Shown here: positions 29,398 through 38,909 of the stretch, one piece after another | How the letters are laid out: every line of letters begins with the position of its first letter | Position numbering within the stretch: position 1 is the first letter of the stretch | Notes under the pieces: generated by a model | What the model saw: the letters and a program-made list of their open reading frames with translations, nothing else | Database searches by the model: none | Told to the model about the DNA's origin: nothing | Position numbers and translations under genes: made by a program | Assembly (NCBI RefSeq): GCF_040529045.1 | Contig: NZ_CP131914.1 | Location: 3,890,501 to 3,954,500, forward strand | Direction: 5' to 3' | From: Xanthomonas indica | Lineage (GTDB): Bacteria; Pseudomonadota; Gammaproteobacteria; Xanthomonadales; Xanthomonadaceae | Length of the DNA stretch: 64,000 bases

Positions 29398-30379
29398 CGC
29401 TGCCTCCCGGTTCGCTGGATCGCACGGCCGAGCATACTCCTTCGCCCGGTGCACGCCAGGTCTCCACCAGGTACAGCGGACGTTGCTTGGATTCCTCGTA
29501 CAGCCGACCCAGGTATTCGCCGATCAGGCCCAGCGCGATCAGCTGCACGCCGCCCAGGAACAGGATGACCGCCATCATCGTCGGCCAGCCGGCCACCGGA
29601 TCGCCCCACAGCGCCGCCTTGACCACCACCCAGATCGCGAACAGGAAGGCACCGACCGCCGTCGCCAGCCCCAGGTAGGTCGCCACCCGCAACGGCGCGG
29701 TGGAGAACCCGGTGATGCCGTCCAGGGCGAAATTCCACAGCCGCCACAGACTGAACTTGCTGCGCCCGGCCAGCCGCGGCGCGCGCCGGTACGGCACCGC
29801 CAGGCGGCGGAAGCCGATCCAGCCGAACAGCCCCTTCATGAAGCGGTGGCGCTCGCGCAACTGCCGCAGCGCGGCCAGCGCGCGCGGCGACAGCAGGCGG
29901 AAATCGCCGGTATCGGCGGGGATCGGCGTCTTCGACAGGCGCCCGATCACCCGGTAGAACAGCGCCGCGGTGCCGCGCTTGAGCCAGCCCTCGCCTTCGC
30001 GCACCAGGCGCGTGCCGTAGATGTCGTCGTAGCCGGCGCGCCAATGCGCCACGAACTGCCCGATCAGTTCCGGCGGATCCTGCCCATCGGCATCTAGCAG
30101 CATCGCCGCGCCGCGCTCGACACAGTCCAGGCCCGCAGTCAGCGCCAGTTCCTTGCCGAAGTTGCGCGACAGGCGCAGCGCGCCGACCCGCGGATCGGAC
30201 GCGGCCAGGGCCTGGATCGTGTCCCAGGTGGCGTCACGGCTGCCGTCGTCCACGTACAGCACGCGCCCCTCCAGCCCAGGCACGGCGTCGAGCGCGGCAA
30301 GGATGCGGGGGTGCAACAGCGGCAGGGTCTGCGCCTCGTTGAACGCAGTGACGACGACGGTGAGGCGTTCGGATTCCAT
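29357..30379 (-). CDS. Family 2 glycosyltransferase, polyprenyl-phosphate sugar transferase type
   Basis: 340 residues. A GT2 domain (TVVVTAFNEAQTLP, YVDDGSRDATW, LLDADGQDPPE with the metal-binding DAD, QLRERHRFMKGLFGWIGF) is followed by two TM helices (about 225-300), the GtrB/ArnC/DPM1 layout. Such enzymes load undecaprenyl phosphate with a sugar at the inner membrane for glycan decoration. A Ser/Gly-rich tail of about 25 residues after KQRPLYLVETWRAP is unusual and is the part overlapping the CBS gene. Confidence 0.92.
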   Translation of the reverse strand: MESERLTVVVTAFNEAQTLPLLHPRILAALDAVPGLEGRVLYVDDGSRDATWDTIQALAASDPRVGALRLSRNFGKELALTAGLDCVERGAAMLLDADGQDPPELIGQFVAHWRAGYDDIYGTRLVREGEGWLKRGTAALFYRVIGRLSKTPIPADTGDFRLLSPRALAALRQLRERHRFMKGLFGWIGFRRLAVPYRRAPRLAGRSKFSLWRLWNFALDGITGFSTAPLRVATYLGLATAVGAFLFAIWVVVKAALWGDPVAGWPTMMAVILFLGGVQLIALGLIGEYLGRLYEESKQRPLYLVETWRAPGEGVCSAVRSSEPGGSDAHGTAGLERKGQ

Positions 30380-30439
30380 CGGCGGATGGTACGGAGCGGC
30401 CTGCGCGTTCACCAGCGGCGGGCGCTTCGCTCGGCAAAA

Positions 30440-30571
30440 GCGGGAGCTCTTCCCTTCTCCCACTGGGAGAAGGTGCCCCGAAGGGGCGGATGAGGGTCCG
30501 CCTGCCGCCGAACCCCAATGCGCACGTGCGGCCGCACCCTCACCCCAACCCCTCTCCCGAGGGGAGAGGGC
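30440..30571. repeat. Pair of oppositely oriented intergenic repeats
   Basis: Between the glycosyltransferase and mtgA genes: CTTCTCCCACTGGGAGAAG with CCCCGAAGGGG (about 30447-30490) and CACCCTCACCCCAACCCC plus a CTCTCCC/GGGAGAG palindrome (about 30533-30571). The second element recurs at 48.62 kb. These are short palindromic, presumably non-autonomous repeats. Confidence 0.65.
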
Positions 30572-30578
30572 TTCAGGC

Positions 30579-31322
30579 CTACGGCGCCTGCAGGTAGGCC
30601 GGGCCGCCCAGTTGCCGGGTCTGGCGCTGGATCCAGTTGGCCCGCCCCTGCACATAGAGGCCGGGGCGCGTGGCGTTGTAGCGCTGCGGCGCCGGCAGCA
30701 CCGCCGCCAGCAGCGCACTCTGCGCCGGGGTCAGCTGCGCCGCGTCCTTGTTCCAGAAGCTGCGCGCCGCCGCCTGCGCGCCGTACACGCCGTTGCCGAA
30801 CTCGGCCACGTTGGCGTACACCTCGAGAATGCGCTGCTTCGACCACAGCGCCTCGATCAGCACCGTGTACCAGGCCTCCAGCCCCTTACGCAGCCAACTC
30901 CGGCCCTGCCACAGGAACAGGTTCTTGGCGACCTGCTGGCTGATCGTGCTGGCGCCGCGCAGGCGGCCGCCACGCGCGTTGTGGTCGCGCGCCTTCTCGA
31001 TCGCGTCCAGGTCGAAGCCATGGTGGCTGGGAAAGCGCTGGTCCTCCGCGGCGACCAGCGAGATCGGCAGGCTCGGCGCGATCTGCGCGGTATCGCGCCA
31101 GTCGTAGGCGATGCGGTACGACCAGTCGCCGCCGGCCCAGGCGCCGAGCTGGCGCTCCAGCATCATCGCCGAGAACGGCGGGTCGACGAAGCGCAGCAGC
31201 AGCACCTGCGACACGCTCGCCAGCACGAAGACCAACGGCGCCAGCAGCAGCCAGCGCCGCCAGCGCCTGGCCCGCGGACGCGCCGGCGCAGCGCCACTTG
31301 CATCGCGGCGCGCCGCCCCCAT
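30579..31322 (-). CDS. mtgA: Monofunctional biosynthetic peptidoglycan transglycosylase
   Basis: 247 residues, normal for MtgA. A basic N-terminus and TM helix ([20 protein letters not shown]) are followed by a GT51 domain with the catalytic Glu motif [30 protein letters not shown] and [15 protein letters not shown]. It polymerises lipid II into glycan strands in the periplasm without transpeptidation. ATG 31322 is preferred; an in-frame ATG farther upstream would nearly reach the divergent hslO start. Confidence 0.94.
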   Translation of the reverse strand: MGAARRDASGAAPARPRARRWRRWLLLAPLVFVLASVSQVLLLRFVDPPFSAMMLERQLGAWAGGDWSYRIAYDWRDTAQIAPSLPISLVAAEDQRFPSHHGFDLDAIEKARDHNARGGRLRGASTISQQVAKNLFLWQGRSWLRKGLEAWYTVLIEALWSKQRILEVYANVAEFGNGVYGAQAAARSFWNKDAAQLTPAQSALLAAVLPAPQRYNATRPGLYVQGRANWIQRQTRQLGGPAYLQAP

Positions 31323-31403
31323 TCCTATGCTCTCTTCGATCTGGTCCACCGTGACGATCCACTCTCGTGCGGTCGCCATCTTCCCATGCGCAGCGAGGCC
31401 GCA

Positions 31404-32297
31404 ATGCATTCTTCCGACGATCGTCTGACCCGCTTCCTGCTGCCCGGCGCCGGTGTGCGCGGTGTGCACGTGCGCCTGCACGACACCTGGCGCGAGATCC
31501 TGGCGCCGGCCAGCTACCCCGCCGCGGCCACCGAACTGCTGGGCGAGGCCTGCGTCGCCGCAGCCCTGTTCACCGGCCACACCAAGGTCGACGGTCGCCT
31601 GTCGGTGCAGTTGCGCAGCCAGGGCGCGCTGCGCACCCTGTTCGCCGAGTGTACCGCGGCCGGCACGCTGCGCGGCATCGTCCAGTTGAGCGAAGGCCAG
31701 GACGCGCCGCGCGACCTGCGCGCGCTCGGCGACGACGCCCTGCTGGCGATCACCATCGAGAACCCCGGCCTGGACCCGCGCGAACCGCAGCGCTACCAGA
31801 GCCTGGTGGCGATGTCCTCGGCCGAGCTGGACGAAGCCTTCGAGGACTACTTCCGCCAGTCCGAACAGTTGCCGACGCGGCTGATCCTGGCCGCCGACGG
31901 CAGCCACGCCGCCGGCCTGCTGCTGCAGAAGCTGCCCGGCGACGCCGGCGACGAGGACGGCTGGAACCGCGCCGGTGCGCTGTTCGAGACCGTCGGCGAG
32001 GCCGAACTGCTGGCGACGCCGGCCGAGACCCTGCTGCACCGGCTGTTCCATGAGGAGACCCCGGAACTGCTCGGCGACCGTCCGCTGCGCTTCGGCTGCT
32101 CCTGCTCGCGCGAACGGGTGGCCGCGATGCTGCGCTCCCTCGGAGAGGAGGAAGCCCGGGCCGCGGCCGAGGCCACCGGCCAAGTTGAGATCCGCTGCGA
32201 ATTCTGCGGCCGGCACTATGACTTCCCCTTGACGGAATTCGGAGTATTGTTTGCCGTAACGCAGGCTGAACCGACGTCCTCGGAGCGCTTGCACTAG
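31404..32297 (+). CDS. hslO: Redox-regulated chaperone Hsp33
   Basis: 297 residues. N-terminal substrate-binding domain ([19 protein letters not shown]) and a C-terminal zinc redox switch with CSC (in [10 protein letters not shown]) and CEFC. Oxidation of these cysteines releases zinc and activates holdase activity in the cytosol. ATG 31404 has GAGG at proper spacing; an in-frame ATG at 31386 would add six residues. Divergent from mtgA. Confidence 0.95.
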   Translation: MHSSDDRLTRFLLPGAGVRGVHVRLHDTWREILAPASYPAAATELLGEACVAAALFTGHTKVDGRLSVQLRSQGALRTLFAECTAAGTLRGIVQLSEGQDAPRDLRALGDDALLAITIENPGLDPREPQRYQSLVAMSSAELDEAFEDYFRQSEQLPTRLILAADGSHAAGLLLQKLPGDAGDEDGWNRAGALFETVGEAELLATPAETLLHRLFHEETPELLGDRPLRFGCSCSRERVAAMLRSLGEEEARAAAEATGQVEIRCEFCGRHYDFPLTEFGVLFAVTQAEPTSSERLH

Positions 32298-32412
32298 CGG
32301 AAATGCGCGTCGCGACCGGGGAGTCCGACTTGTTAAAGAAACATAAACCCACTAGCATCAACCACCCTGTCCGGCGGGAACTTTCGTGCCCGCCCCAAGT
32401 CTCAGACTGCTG

Positions 32413-33273
32413 ATGCGACCCTTCCTGCGCCTACCGCTCGCCCTGCTGATCGCCCTCGCGGCGAGCACGGGCGCGCACGCGCAGAGCAAGCCCGCCAACG
32501 GCCAGGACCGCACCGTGCTGCCGGTCTGGAACAAAGGCAGCGGCAAGGTCGAGGCGCTGCTGTACCTGGAGCCCACCGGCGAACAGGCGGTCGGCGCGCG
32601 CTGGCACTTCGGCCGCAACTCCCTGGATGCCGCGTTCGGCCTGTCCTCCGGCGACTCGCTGGGCCTGTTGTGCAACAGCGCCAGCGGCAGCAGCATCAGC
32701 GGGCTGGCGAGCCACTGCATGCTGGCCAGCCTGGGCGACGACGACGGCACCAGCGGCCACCATGTCGCCGCCACCACCACCTTCAACCGCCCCGGCGGGC
32801 GTCTGTCGCTGTCGGCCGGTACCGGCCGCGAGAACCTCCCCGCCTGGCTGGCCGGCGCCAACAAGACGCCGTCGATGCGGATGGAGCAGAACGATCTGAC
32901 CGTCTTCGCGCAGCAGAACATCGGCCGCGAGGGCTTCGTCTCGATCGGCGGCACCTACGCCAAGGCGCGCCTGGTGCCGATCGCCGACGCCACCCCGGCC
33001 ATGCTCGACCGCTGGGACAGCAAGAGCCTGAGCATCGGCGGCGGCTACGGCTCGTTCAGCGCCAACGTCATCGGCCGCGTGGTCGACGCCCCCGGCCAGC
33101 CGGGCAAGTGGACCGGCCTGGGCGTGGGCCTGACCTGGCGCACCCCGTGGAGCGGCCAGCTGACCGTCGGCGCCGAGAACGTCATCACCCGCGGCAAGAA
33201 CCCGTTCTCGCCGAACAACATCAGCACCGAAGAGGGGACCATCCCCTATGTGCGCTACGAGCAGGACCTCTAG
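32413..33273 (+). CDS. Conserved hypothetical secreted protein, probable outer-membrane beta barrel
   Basis: 286 residues from ATG 32413, signal peptide LLIALAASTGAHAQ. The mature part is a series of amphipathic, Gly-rich strands (GKVEALLYLEP, AVGARWHFG, EGFVSIGGTYAKARLV, GGGYGSFSANVIGRVV, WTGLGVGLTWRTPWSGQLTVGAENV), a pattern typical of small outer-membrane barrels. No named family was recognised. An in-frame ATG at 32386 is possible. A strong terminator follows. Confidence 0.75.
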   Translation: MRPFLRLPLALLIALAASTGAHAQSKPANGQDRTVLPVWNKGSGKVEALLYLEPTGEQAVGARWHFGRNSLDAAFGLSSGDSLGLLCNSASGSSISGLASHCMLASLGDDDGTSGHHVAATTTFNRPGGRLSLSAGTGRENLPAWLAGANKTPSMRMEQNDLTVFAQQNIGREGFVSIGGTYAKARLVPIADATPAMLDRWDSKSLSIGGGYGSFSANVIGRVVDAPGQPGKWTGLGVGLTWRTPWSGQLTVGAENVITRGKNPFSPNNISTEEGTIPYVRYEQDL

Positions 33274-33303
33274 CGAACGGTCGCAACACGTTGTTCCGCG
33301 AAG

Positions 33304-33330
33304 AAAAAGCCTCCTCGCGGAGGCTTTTTT
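33304..33330 (+). terminator. Rho-independent terminator
   Basis: AAAAAGCCTCC-TCGC-GGAGGCTTTTTT: a strong stem flanked by A and T runs, 30 bp after the barrel-protein stop. It separates that gene from the receptor gene. Confidence 0.93.
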
Positions 33331-33344
33331 GTTGCCTGAGTTTA

Positions 33345-33360
33345 CGTGATGCACATCACT
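33345..33360 (+). promoter_or_regulatory. Candidate Clp/CRP-type binding site
   Basis: CGTGATGCACATCACT fits the GTGA-N6-TCAC core of CRP-family sites, with only the outermost bases of TGTGA-N6-TCACA differing. It is 141 bp upstream of the TonB-dependent receptor start. In Xanthomonas the CRP homologue Clp is a c-di-GMP-responsive global regulator. Functional binding is an inference. Confidence 0.5.
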
Positions 33361-33500
33361 TAAATTGCACCCTCATTAACGACTCTTTAATTTCTCTGAA
33401 GACAAAGTTAACATCGGCTCACCCCGCGGTTTTTGGCATCGCATTTTCGGCGCCTCCGCAGGAGAACTCAGCTGACATACACCTTTCGGAGAGAGAGCCA

Positions 33501-36386
33501 ATGAATTGCAAGACCCATCGCTTGCGCGACGCGATCGCGTTCGCACTCGCTGCCGGCACCACCGCGTTGCTCAGCACCGGCGCTGCCGCGGCCCAGGACA
33601 CCGCGTCCAACGATGCGTCCAAGACCCTGGACACCATCCAGGTCACCGGCTCGCGCGTGGCCCGCGTCGAAACCGAGACCGCCAGCCCGGTGGTGGTGAT
33701 CGATCGCGCCGCGATCGAGCAGACCGGCAAGCTGACCCTCGGCGACCTGGTGCAGGAACTGCCGGCGATGTCCGGCGCCCCCTCCACCCCGGCGGTCAAC
33801 AACGGCGGTGGCGACGGCAAGTCCTCGGTCGACCTGCGTGGCCTCGGCGACGAGCGCACCCTGCTGCTGGTCAACGGCCGGCGCGTCGTCAACAACGACG
33901 TCAACTCGATCCCCGCCAGCGCCGTGGAGCGCATCGAAGTGCTGACCAGCGGCGCCTCGGCCGTGTACGGCTCCGACGCCGTGGCCGGCGTGGTCAACTT
34001 CATCCTGCGCAAGGACTTCGAAGGCCTGGCGGTCAGCGTCGACTACGGTCAGGCGACCCACCTGAGCGACGGCGCGCGTAGCGGCGGCTCGCTGACCTTC
34101 GGTCAGGTCGGCGATCGCGGCAACATCATGGTCGGCCTGAACTACAACAAATTCGATGGCATCTCCTCCGCCGACCGCAAGTACTCCAAGGACGCGACCT
34201 ACCTGTACAGCGGCGCGGTCACCGTGCTCGGCTCCAGCCGCAACCCGCGCGGCCGCATCACCGTGCCGACCGCCCTGCGTCCCCAGTACGGCGGCTGCTC
34301 CACCGTCACCCTGAAGCCCGGCGCGACCGGCGCCTCGCAGGGCGATTATCGCTGCTACTCCGGCGCGACCGACTCCTTCAACTACCAGGCCACCAACCTG
34401 ATCATGACGCCGCAGGAGCGCACCAACGCGTTCTTCCTGGCCAACTATCAGATCACCGACAGCATCAACGCCTTCGCCCAGGTCTACCACAACAAGACCA
34501 GCTCCAACTTCGCGATCGCGCCGCTGCCGTTCGATGCCCGTGGCGACAAGGTGGTGATCTCCGCCAACAACTTCTACAACCCGTTCGGCACCAACTTCGG
34601 CGCCGATGAAGCCGGCAACCAGTACAACCAGTTGCTGACCCGCTTCACCTCGCTGGGCCAGCGCCGTTCCTACTACAGCACCGTGACCGACCAGGTCGTG
34701 GCGGGCCTGGAAGGCTTCGTCGGCGAAAGCACCTGGAAGTGGGACGCGGCCATGAACTACGGCCACTACACCCGCGAGAACACCAGCTACGGCTACGTGT
34801 ATTACGCCGGCCTGCGCGATGCGCTGGGCCCGTCGTTCCGCGACACCGACGGCGTGATCAAGTGCGGCAGCGCCGGTGCGGTGATCGCCGGCTGCACCCC
34901 GTTGAACATCTTCAACATCAACGACCCGCAGACGATCGCGACGCTCGGCAAGTACGAAGCGCGTCCGACCTACTCCAACACCTACCAGATGCGCAGCTTC
35001 GAAGCCAACGCCAACGGCGAGCTGTTCACGCTGCCGGCCGGCGCTTCGCAGCTGGCGGTGGGCGTGTCCTGGCGCGAGGAGTACCAGAAGAACGCGGTCG
35101 ACTACATCGCCATCGCCAACGCCAACGGCAATTGCTTCATCTCGCAGGAAGCCTGCGGCACCCCGCTGAGCGGCAAGTACAACGTGAAGGAGCTGTACGC
35201 CGAACTGTACGTCCCGCTGCTGTCCGAGGTCCCGTTCGCGCACCTGCTGGCGCTGACCCTGGGCTCGCGCTATTCGGACTACAACACCTTCGGCAACACC
35301 ACCAACAGCAAGGTCCAGCTGGAATGGCGTCCGATCCAGAACCTGCTGCTGCGCGGCACGGTCGCCGAGGTGTTCCGCGCTCCGACGATCGAGAACCTGT
35401 ACTCCGGCGCCAGCGGCGATGCGCCGAACTTCGCCGATCCCTGCATCGGTTACGGCCGCACCGGCACCCCGCGCGACCATGAAGCGGCGTGCGGCGCCGG
35501 CGCCGGCGCAACCGCCATTCCGGGCGCCACCGGCATCACCCCGAGCGGCATGTCGCAGACCACCGGCGTGTGGTCGGGTTCGGTCGCTGCGGGCTTCGAC
35601 CTGAAGCCGGAACAGGGCAAGTCGTTCGACTGGGGCGTGGTCTATGACCCGGAATGGCTGCCGGGCTTCTCGGCCAGCCTGGACTACTGGCGCCTGTACC
35701 TGAACGACACGATCAACCGCGCCGATGCGCAGACCGTGGCCGACATCTGCTACAGCGACAACAACAGCCCGTTCTGCGGCTTCATCAACCGCTATACCGA
35801 CGGCCAGGTGAACTTCATCCGCGAGCCGATCGTCAACCTGGGTCGCCTGGACACCAAGGGCTGGGACCTGGCGCTGCGCTATCGCCTGCCCGACACCGCC
35901 TGGGGTAGCTACACCTTCGGCCTGGACGGCACCTACATCGCGCGCTACGACAACAAGACCAACCCGGACGATCCGGCGGGCGTGGTCACCCACGTGGCTG
36001 GCACGTACAACAAGAGCTACGGCCTGTACTCGCGTGTCCGCGGCCGCCTGTTCGTGAACTGGCAGAAGGGCGACCTCGGCGCCAGCTGGCGCATCCGCTA
36101 CGTCGGTCCGTTCGACGTCGGCAGCGCCGATCCGGCGCAGAACCGCAGCGCCGACGCCGGCTATCCGAACGTGGTGGTCCCCTACGGTTCCTACTTCCTG
36201 CACAGCGTCAGCGTGAACTACGCGCTGCCGTGGTTCAATTCGAAGGTGGAAGTGGGCCTGGACAACGTGTTCGACAAGCAGCCGCCCATGCTGTATCAGA
36301 ACAACGTGCTGAACGCCAACACGGACGTGAACAGCTTCGACACCGTTGGCCGCTACCTGTGGGCTCGCTACAGCATGAGCTTCTGA
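33501..36386 (+). CDS. TonB-dependent outer-membrane receptor
   Basis: 961 residues. Signal peptide (AIAFALAAGTTALLSTGAAAA), a TonB-box-like LDTIQVTGSRV, plug domain (about 60-170: PVVVIDRAAIEQTG, VDLRGLGDERTLLLVNGRRV, VERIEVLTSGASAVYGSDAVAGVVNFIL) and a large barrel ending in the canonical aromatic YLWARYSMSF. It imports a scarce ligand across the outer membrane using TonB energy. ATG 33501 has GGAGAGAGAG upstream. A TPR-sulfotransferase and a 2OG-Fe(II) oxygenase follow on the same strand after a terminator. Ligand unknown; no siderophore genes are nearby. Confidence 0.95.
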   Translation: MNCKTHRLRDAIAFALAAGTTALLSTGAAAAQDTASNDASKTLDTIQVTGSRVARVETETASPVVVIDRAAIEQTGKLTLGDLVQELPAMSGAPSTPAVNNGGGDGKSSVDLRGLGDERTLLLVNGRRVVNNDVNSIPASAVERIEVLTSGASAVYGSDAVAGVVNFILRKDFEGLAVSVDYGQATHLSDGARSGGSLTFGQVGDRGNIMVGLNYNKFDGISSADRKYSKDATYLYSGAVTVLGSSRNPRGRITVPTALRPQYGGCSTVTLKPGATGASQGDYRCYSGATDSFNYQATNLIMTPQERTNAFFLANYQITDSINAFAQVYHNKTSSNFAIAPLPFDARGDKVVISANNFYNPFGTNFGADEAGNQYNQLLTRFTSLGQRRSYYSTVTDQVVAGLEGFVGESTWKWDAAMNYGHYTRENTSYGYVYYAGLRDALGPSFRDTDGVIKCGSAGAVIAGCTPLNIFNINDPQTIATLGKYEARPTYSNTYQMRSFEANANGELFTLPAGASQLAVGVSWREEYQKNAVDYIAIANANGNCFISQEACGTPLSGKYNVKELYAELYVPLLSEVPFAHLLALTLGSRYSDYNTFGNTTNSKVQLEWRPIQNLLLRGTVAEVFRAPTIENLYSGASGDAPNFADPCIGYGRTGTPRDHEAACGAGAGATAIPGATGITPSGMSQTTGVWSGSVAAGFDLKPEQGKSFDWGVVYDPEWLPGFSASLDYWRLYLNDTINRADAQTVADICYSDNNSPFCGFINRYTDGQVNFIREPIVNLGRLDTKGWDLALRYRLPDTAWGSYTFGLDGTYIARYDNKTNPDDPAGVVTHVAGTYNKSYGLYSRVRGRLFVNWQKGDLGASWRIRYVGPFDVGSADPAQNRSADAGYPNVVVPYGSYFLHSVSVNYALPWFNSKVEVGLDNVFDKQPPMLYQNNVLNANTDVNSFDTVGRYLWARYSMSF

Positions 36387-36416
36387 GTTCGCTCAGTCCG
36401 CTCCTGACGTGACGAC

Positions 36417-36453
36417 GAGGGCCGCGCGACGCATTCGCGCGGCCCTCTTTTTT
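36417..36453 (+). terminator. Rho-independent terminator after the TonB-dependent receptor
   Basis: GAGGGCCGCGCG/CGCGCGGCCCTC, a 12-bp perfect stem with a 7-base loop followed by TTTTTT. It lies only 12 bp before the next start codon, so read-through or a promoter inside the hairpin region must feed the downstream genes. Confidence 0.93.
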
Positions 36454-36464
36454 GGCAGACCGGA

Positions 36465-38303
36465 ATGAACGCACCACAGCTGCAACACGCGATCCATCTC
36501 ATCGAACAAGGCCGGGCCGACATCGCAGCAGACCTGTGCCGGCAAGCGCTGGCCACAATGCCGCACGACGCCGGCTGGCTCACGCTGCTGGCAATGGCGC
36601 TCCAACAGAGCGGCGACATGGCCGGAGCCGCCACGCACTACGGCACCCTGACCCGTCTGCAGCCGCACGAGTCGGCGCACTGGGCCAATCTCGGCATGGC
36701 GCTGCGCACCCTTGGCGAGCATGCCAACGCCGACCAGGCCTACCGCCAGGCGCTTGCGCTGGCGCCGCAGACCTATCACTACCTGGTCGACCACGGCCTG
36801 CTGTTGCTGGACATGGGCGACATCGCGCGTGCACGGCACCGCCTGCTGGATGCGGTCGATCTGGATCCGGCGCAACCGGAAGCACGCATCCACGCCGCCA
36901 TCGCCTGCTTCGAATGCGGCGACGCGCAACGCGCCGCCGCCCTGCTCCCGCCACCAGCGCTGTGGCCACACCTGCCCGACGACCTGCGCGAGGACCTGGC
37001 CGGTGCACTGATCCAGGTCGGCAGAACCGACGAAGCCGAGGCACTGCTGTCACAGACGCCGCACGGCCAGGCGCCGTCGCTCTCCAACCTGATCCGCCTG
37101 GCGCAACTGCACGAACGCACCAATCGCATCCCCGAGGCCGAGGCGCTGTGGCAGCAGGCGAGCGCCATCGCCGTGCAGGACGACCGGCAGACCCGCATCG
37201 ACCTGCTGCAACTGCAGGCGGCGCTGGCGCTGCGCCGCAAGGACTACGCCGCTGCACGCGGCGCCAATGTCGAATTGCTAGACCTGCGGCCGCAGGTGCA
37301 GATCGAGGCCAATGCGTACTTTGCGCTGGCCGGCATCGACGACAAGCAGGGCGAACCCGCCGCGGCGATGGCCATGCTGGAGAAGGCGCATGCGCTCCAG
37401 TTCAAGCTCGCCGCAGAGACCGTGCCGGACATCGCCCACTCCGGCGAAGAACCGCTGCAGATCTCCAGCCAGTGGCTGCAGACCCCGTTCGCGACCGACA
37501 CGCATGACACGGCACCGCACAGCGACGCCTCGCCGGTGTTCATCGTCGGCTTCCCCCGCTCGGGCACCACCATGCTGGAACAGATGCTCGATGCGCATCC
37601 GCGCTACGCGTCGATGGACGAGCGCGCGATCCTGCAGCGCTGCATCGAATGGATGGAAGCGCAGGGCAAGCGCTATCCGTACGACCTGGATGCCTTGGAC
37701 CACACCCAGGTCGAGGCAATGCGCCAGGTGTACTGGGCGGAAGTCGCCAAGGTCGTGGTCCTGGCCCCAGGCCAGCAACTGGTCGACAAGAATCCGCTGA
37801 ACATGTTGCGCCTACCGGTCATCCTGCGCATGTTCCCTACCGCGAAGATCATTCTCGCCCTGCGCCATCCCTGCGACGTGCTGTTGAGCTGCTACATGCA
37901 GAACTTCCGCTCGCCCGCCTTCATGGTGCTGTGCTCCACGCTCGAGCGCCTGGCCAAGAGCTACGTGAACGCAATGCGCTTCTGGATCCACCATCAGGCG
38001 CTGCTGCAGCCGCAGCTGCTGGTCCTCAAGTACGAGGAAACGGTGACCGATTTCCCTGCGCAAGTGCAACGCATCGGCGATTTCCTGGGCATCGACCAGG
38101 CCGGCTTCCTGGCCGATTTCGCGCAGCATGCCGCGCGCAAGGGCTACATCAGCACTCCCAGTTACGCACAGGTGGTGGAGCCGGTGAACCAGCGCGCGGT
38201 GGGACGCTGGCACCCCTACGCCCCCTGGCTGGCCGGCGCGCTGCCGATCCTGCAGCCGGTGGCCGCGCACTGGGGCTACGACCTGGAAACCGCTGCCCAA
38301 TGA
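36465..38303 (+). CDS. TPR repeat-containing sulfotransferase
   Basis: 612 residues. About nine TPR-like helical pairs (residues 1-330, for example AHWANLGMALRTLGEHANADQAYRQALAL) precede a sulfotransferase domain (about 355-612). The PAPS 5'-phosphosulfate loop is GFPRSGTTMLEQML (F363), and VDKNPLNMLRLPVILRMFPTAKIILALRHPCDVLLS supplies the 3'-phosphate binding region. No signal peptide or TM segment, so it acts in the cytoplasm. The TPR part suggests a protein or peptide substrate. Its stop overlaps the oxygenase start (ATGA). It begins 12 bp after the receptor terminator. Confidence 0.92.
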   Translation: MNAPQLQHAIHLIEQGRADIAADLCRQALATMPHDAGWLTLLAMALQQSGDMAGAATHYGTLTRLQPHESAHWANLGMALRTLGEHANADQAYRQALALAPQTYHYLVDHGLLLLDMGDIARARHRLLDAVDLDPAQPEARIHAAIACFECGDAQRAAALLPPPALWPHLPDDLREDLAGALIQVGRTDEAEALLSQTPHGQAPSLSNLIRLAQLHERTNRIPEAEALWQQASAIAVQDDRQTRIDLLQLQAALALRRKDYAAARGANVELLDLRPQVQIEANAYFALAGIDDKQGEPAAAMAMLEKAHALQFKLAAETVPDIAHSGEEPLQISSQWLQTPFATDTHDTAPHSDASPVFIVGFPRSGTTMLEQMLDAHPRYASMDERAILQRCIEWMEAQGKRYPYDLDALDHTQVEAMRQVYWAEVAKVVVLAPGQQLVDKNPLNMLRLPVILRMFPTAKIILALRHPCDVLLSCYMQNFRSPAFMVLCSTLERLAKSYVNAMRFWIHHQALLQPQLLVLKYEETVTDFPAQVQRIGDFLGIDQAGFLADFAQHAARKGYISTPSYAQVVEPVNQRAVGRWHPYAPWLAGALPILQPVAAHWGYDLETAAQ

Positions 38304-38866
38304 AAGCGCTGAGCGACTACATCCGCACCTACGACGACGCGCTGCCCCTCCCGTTCTGCCAGCAGTTGATCGACGGATTCGAATCCTCCCGGGCGCATCA
38401 CCTGCGCAACGGCAGCACGCTCCACGCCGCGCTCGGCGAGAGCAACTGGACCGAACTGGACATCGGCAAACTGGCCGATCCGGCCTTCCTGGGCTTCTTC
38501 CTGGACAGGATCGAGCGCTACCTGGCCCGCTATAACCAGGAGCTGGGCCTGACCCTGCCCATCCCGTACCGGCCGACCATCGACCGGCTGATCCTGAAGA
38601 AGTACCAGGTCGGCGGCACCGATCGTTTCCAGCCGCACTTCGACGCGGTCGACGCGGTCTCGGAACGCTACCTGGTGTTCCTGTGGTACCTCAACGACGT
38701 CCGCGAGGGAGGAACCACACGCTTCTGCGACCTCGACGTGGAAACCACGCCCCGCGCAGGCAGGCTGCTGATGTTCCCGCCCTACTGGATGTACCAGCAC
38801 GTCGGCGAGCCGCCGGTGTCCAACGACAAGTACATCCTGTCGACCTACCTCATGTTCAAGCGCTGA
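38300..38866 (+). CDS. 2OG-Fe(II) oxygenase, prolyl 4-hydroxylase-like
   Basis: 188 residues. Iron ligands H113 and D115 (in QPHFDAVD) and H167 (in YQHVGEPP), with K177 (NDKYILSTYL) in the 2-oxoglutarate-anchoring position, complete the P4H/PKHD double-stranded beta-helix facial triad. WYLNDVREGGTTRF is the conserved strand between them. Predicted cytosolic hydroxylase using 2OG, O2 and Fe(II). The ATGA overlap with the sulfotransferase gene implies the two modify the same substrate or pathway. Substrate unknown. Confidence 0.9.
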   Translation: MKALSDYIRTYDDALPLPFCQQLIDGFESSRAHHLRNGSTLHAALGESNWTELDIGKLADPAFLGFFLDRIERYLARYNQELGLTLPIPYRPTIDRLILKKYQVGGTDRFQPHFDAVDAVSERYLVFLWYLNDVREGGTTRFCDLDVETTPRAGRLLMFPPYWMYQHVGEPPVSNDKYILSTYLMFKR

Positions 38867-38909
38867 GCGTCGCCACGAACTAAACGGTACGCGACGCGGC
38901 AGGCACGGC

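Noticed and set aside
33304-33501. NagR-type operator upstream of the TonB-dependent receptor
   Set aside because: No GACAACGTTGTC-like core is present; the receptor therefore is not placed in the chitin regulon.
33468-36203. Minus-strand 911-codon frame opposite the TonB-dependent receptor
   Set aside because: The translation is Val/Ala/Arg-rich without motifs, and the plus strand encodes a complete receptor.
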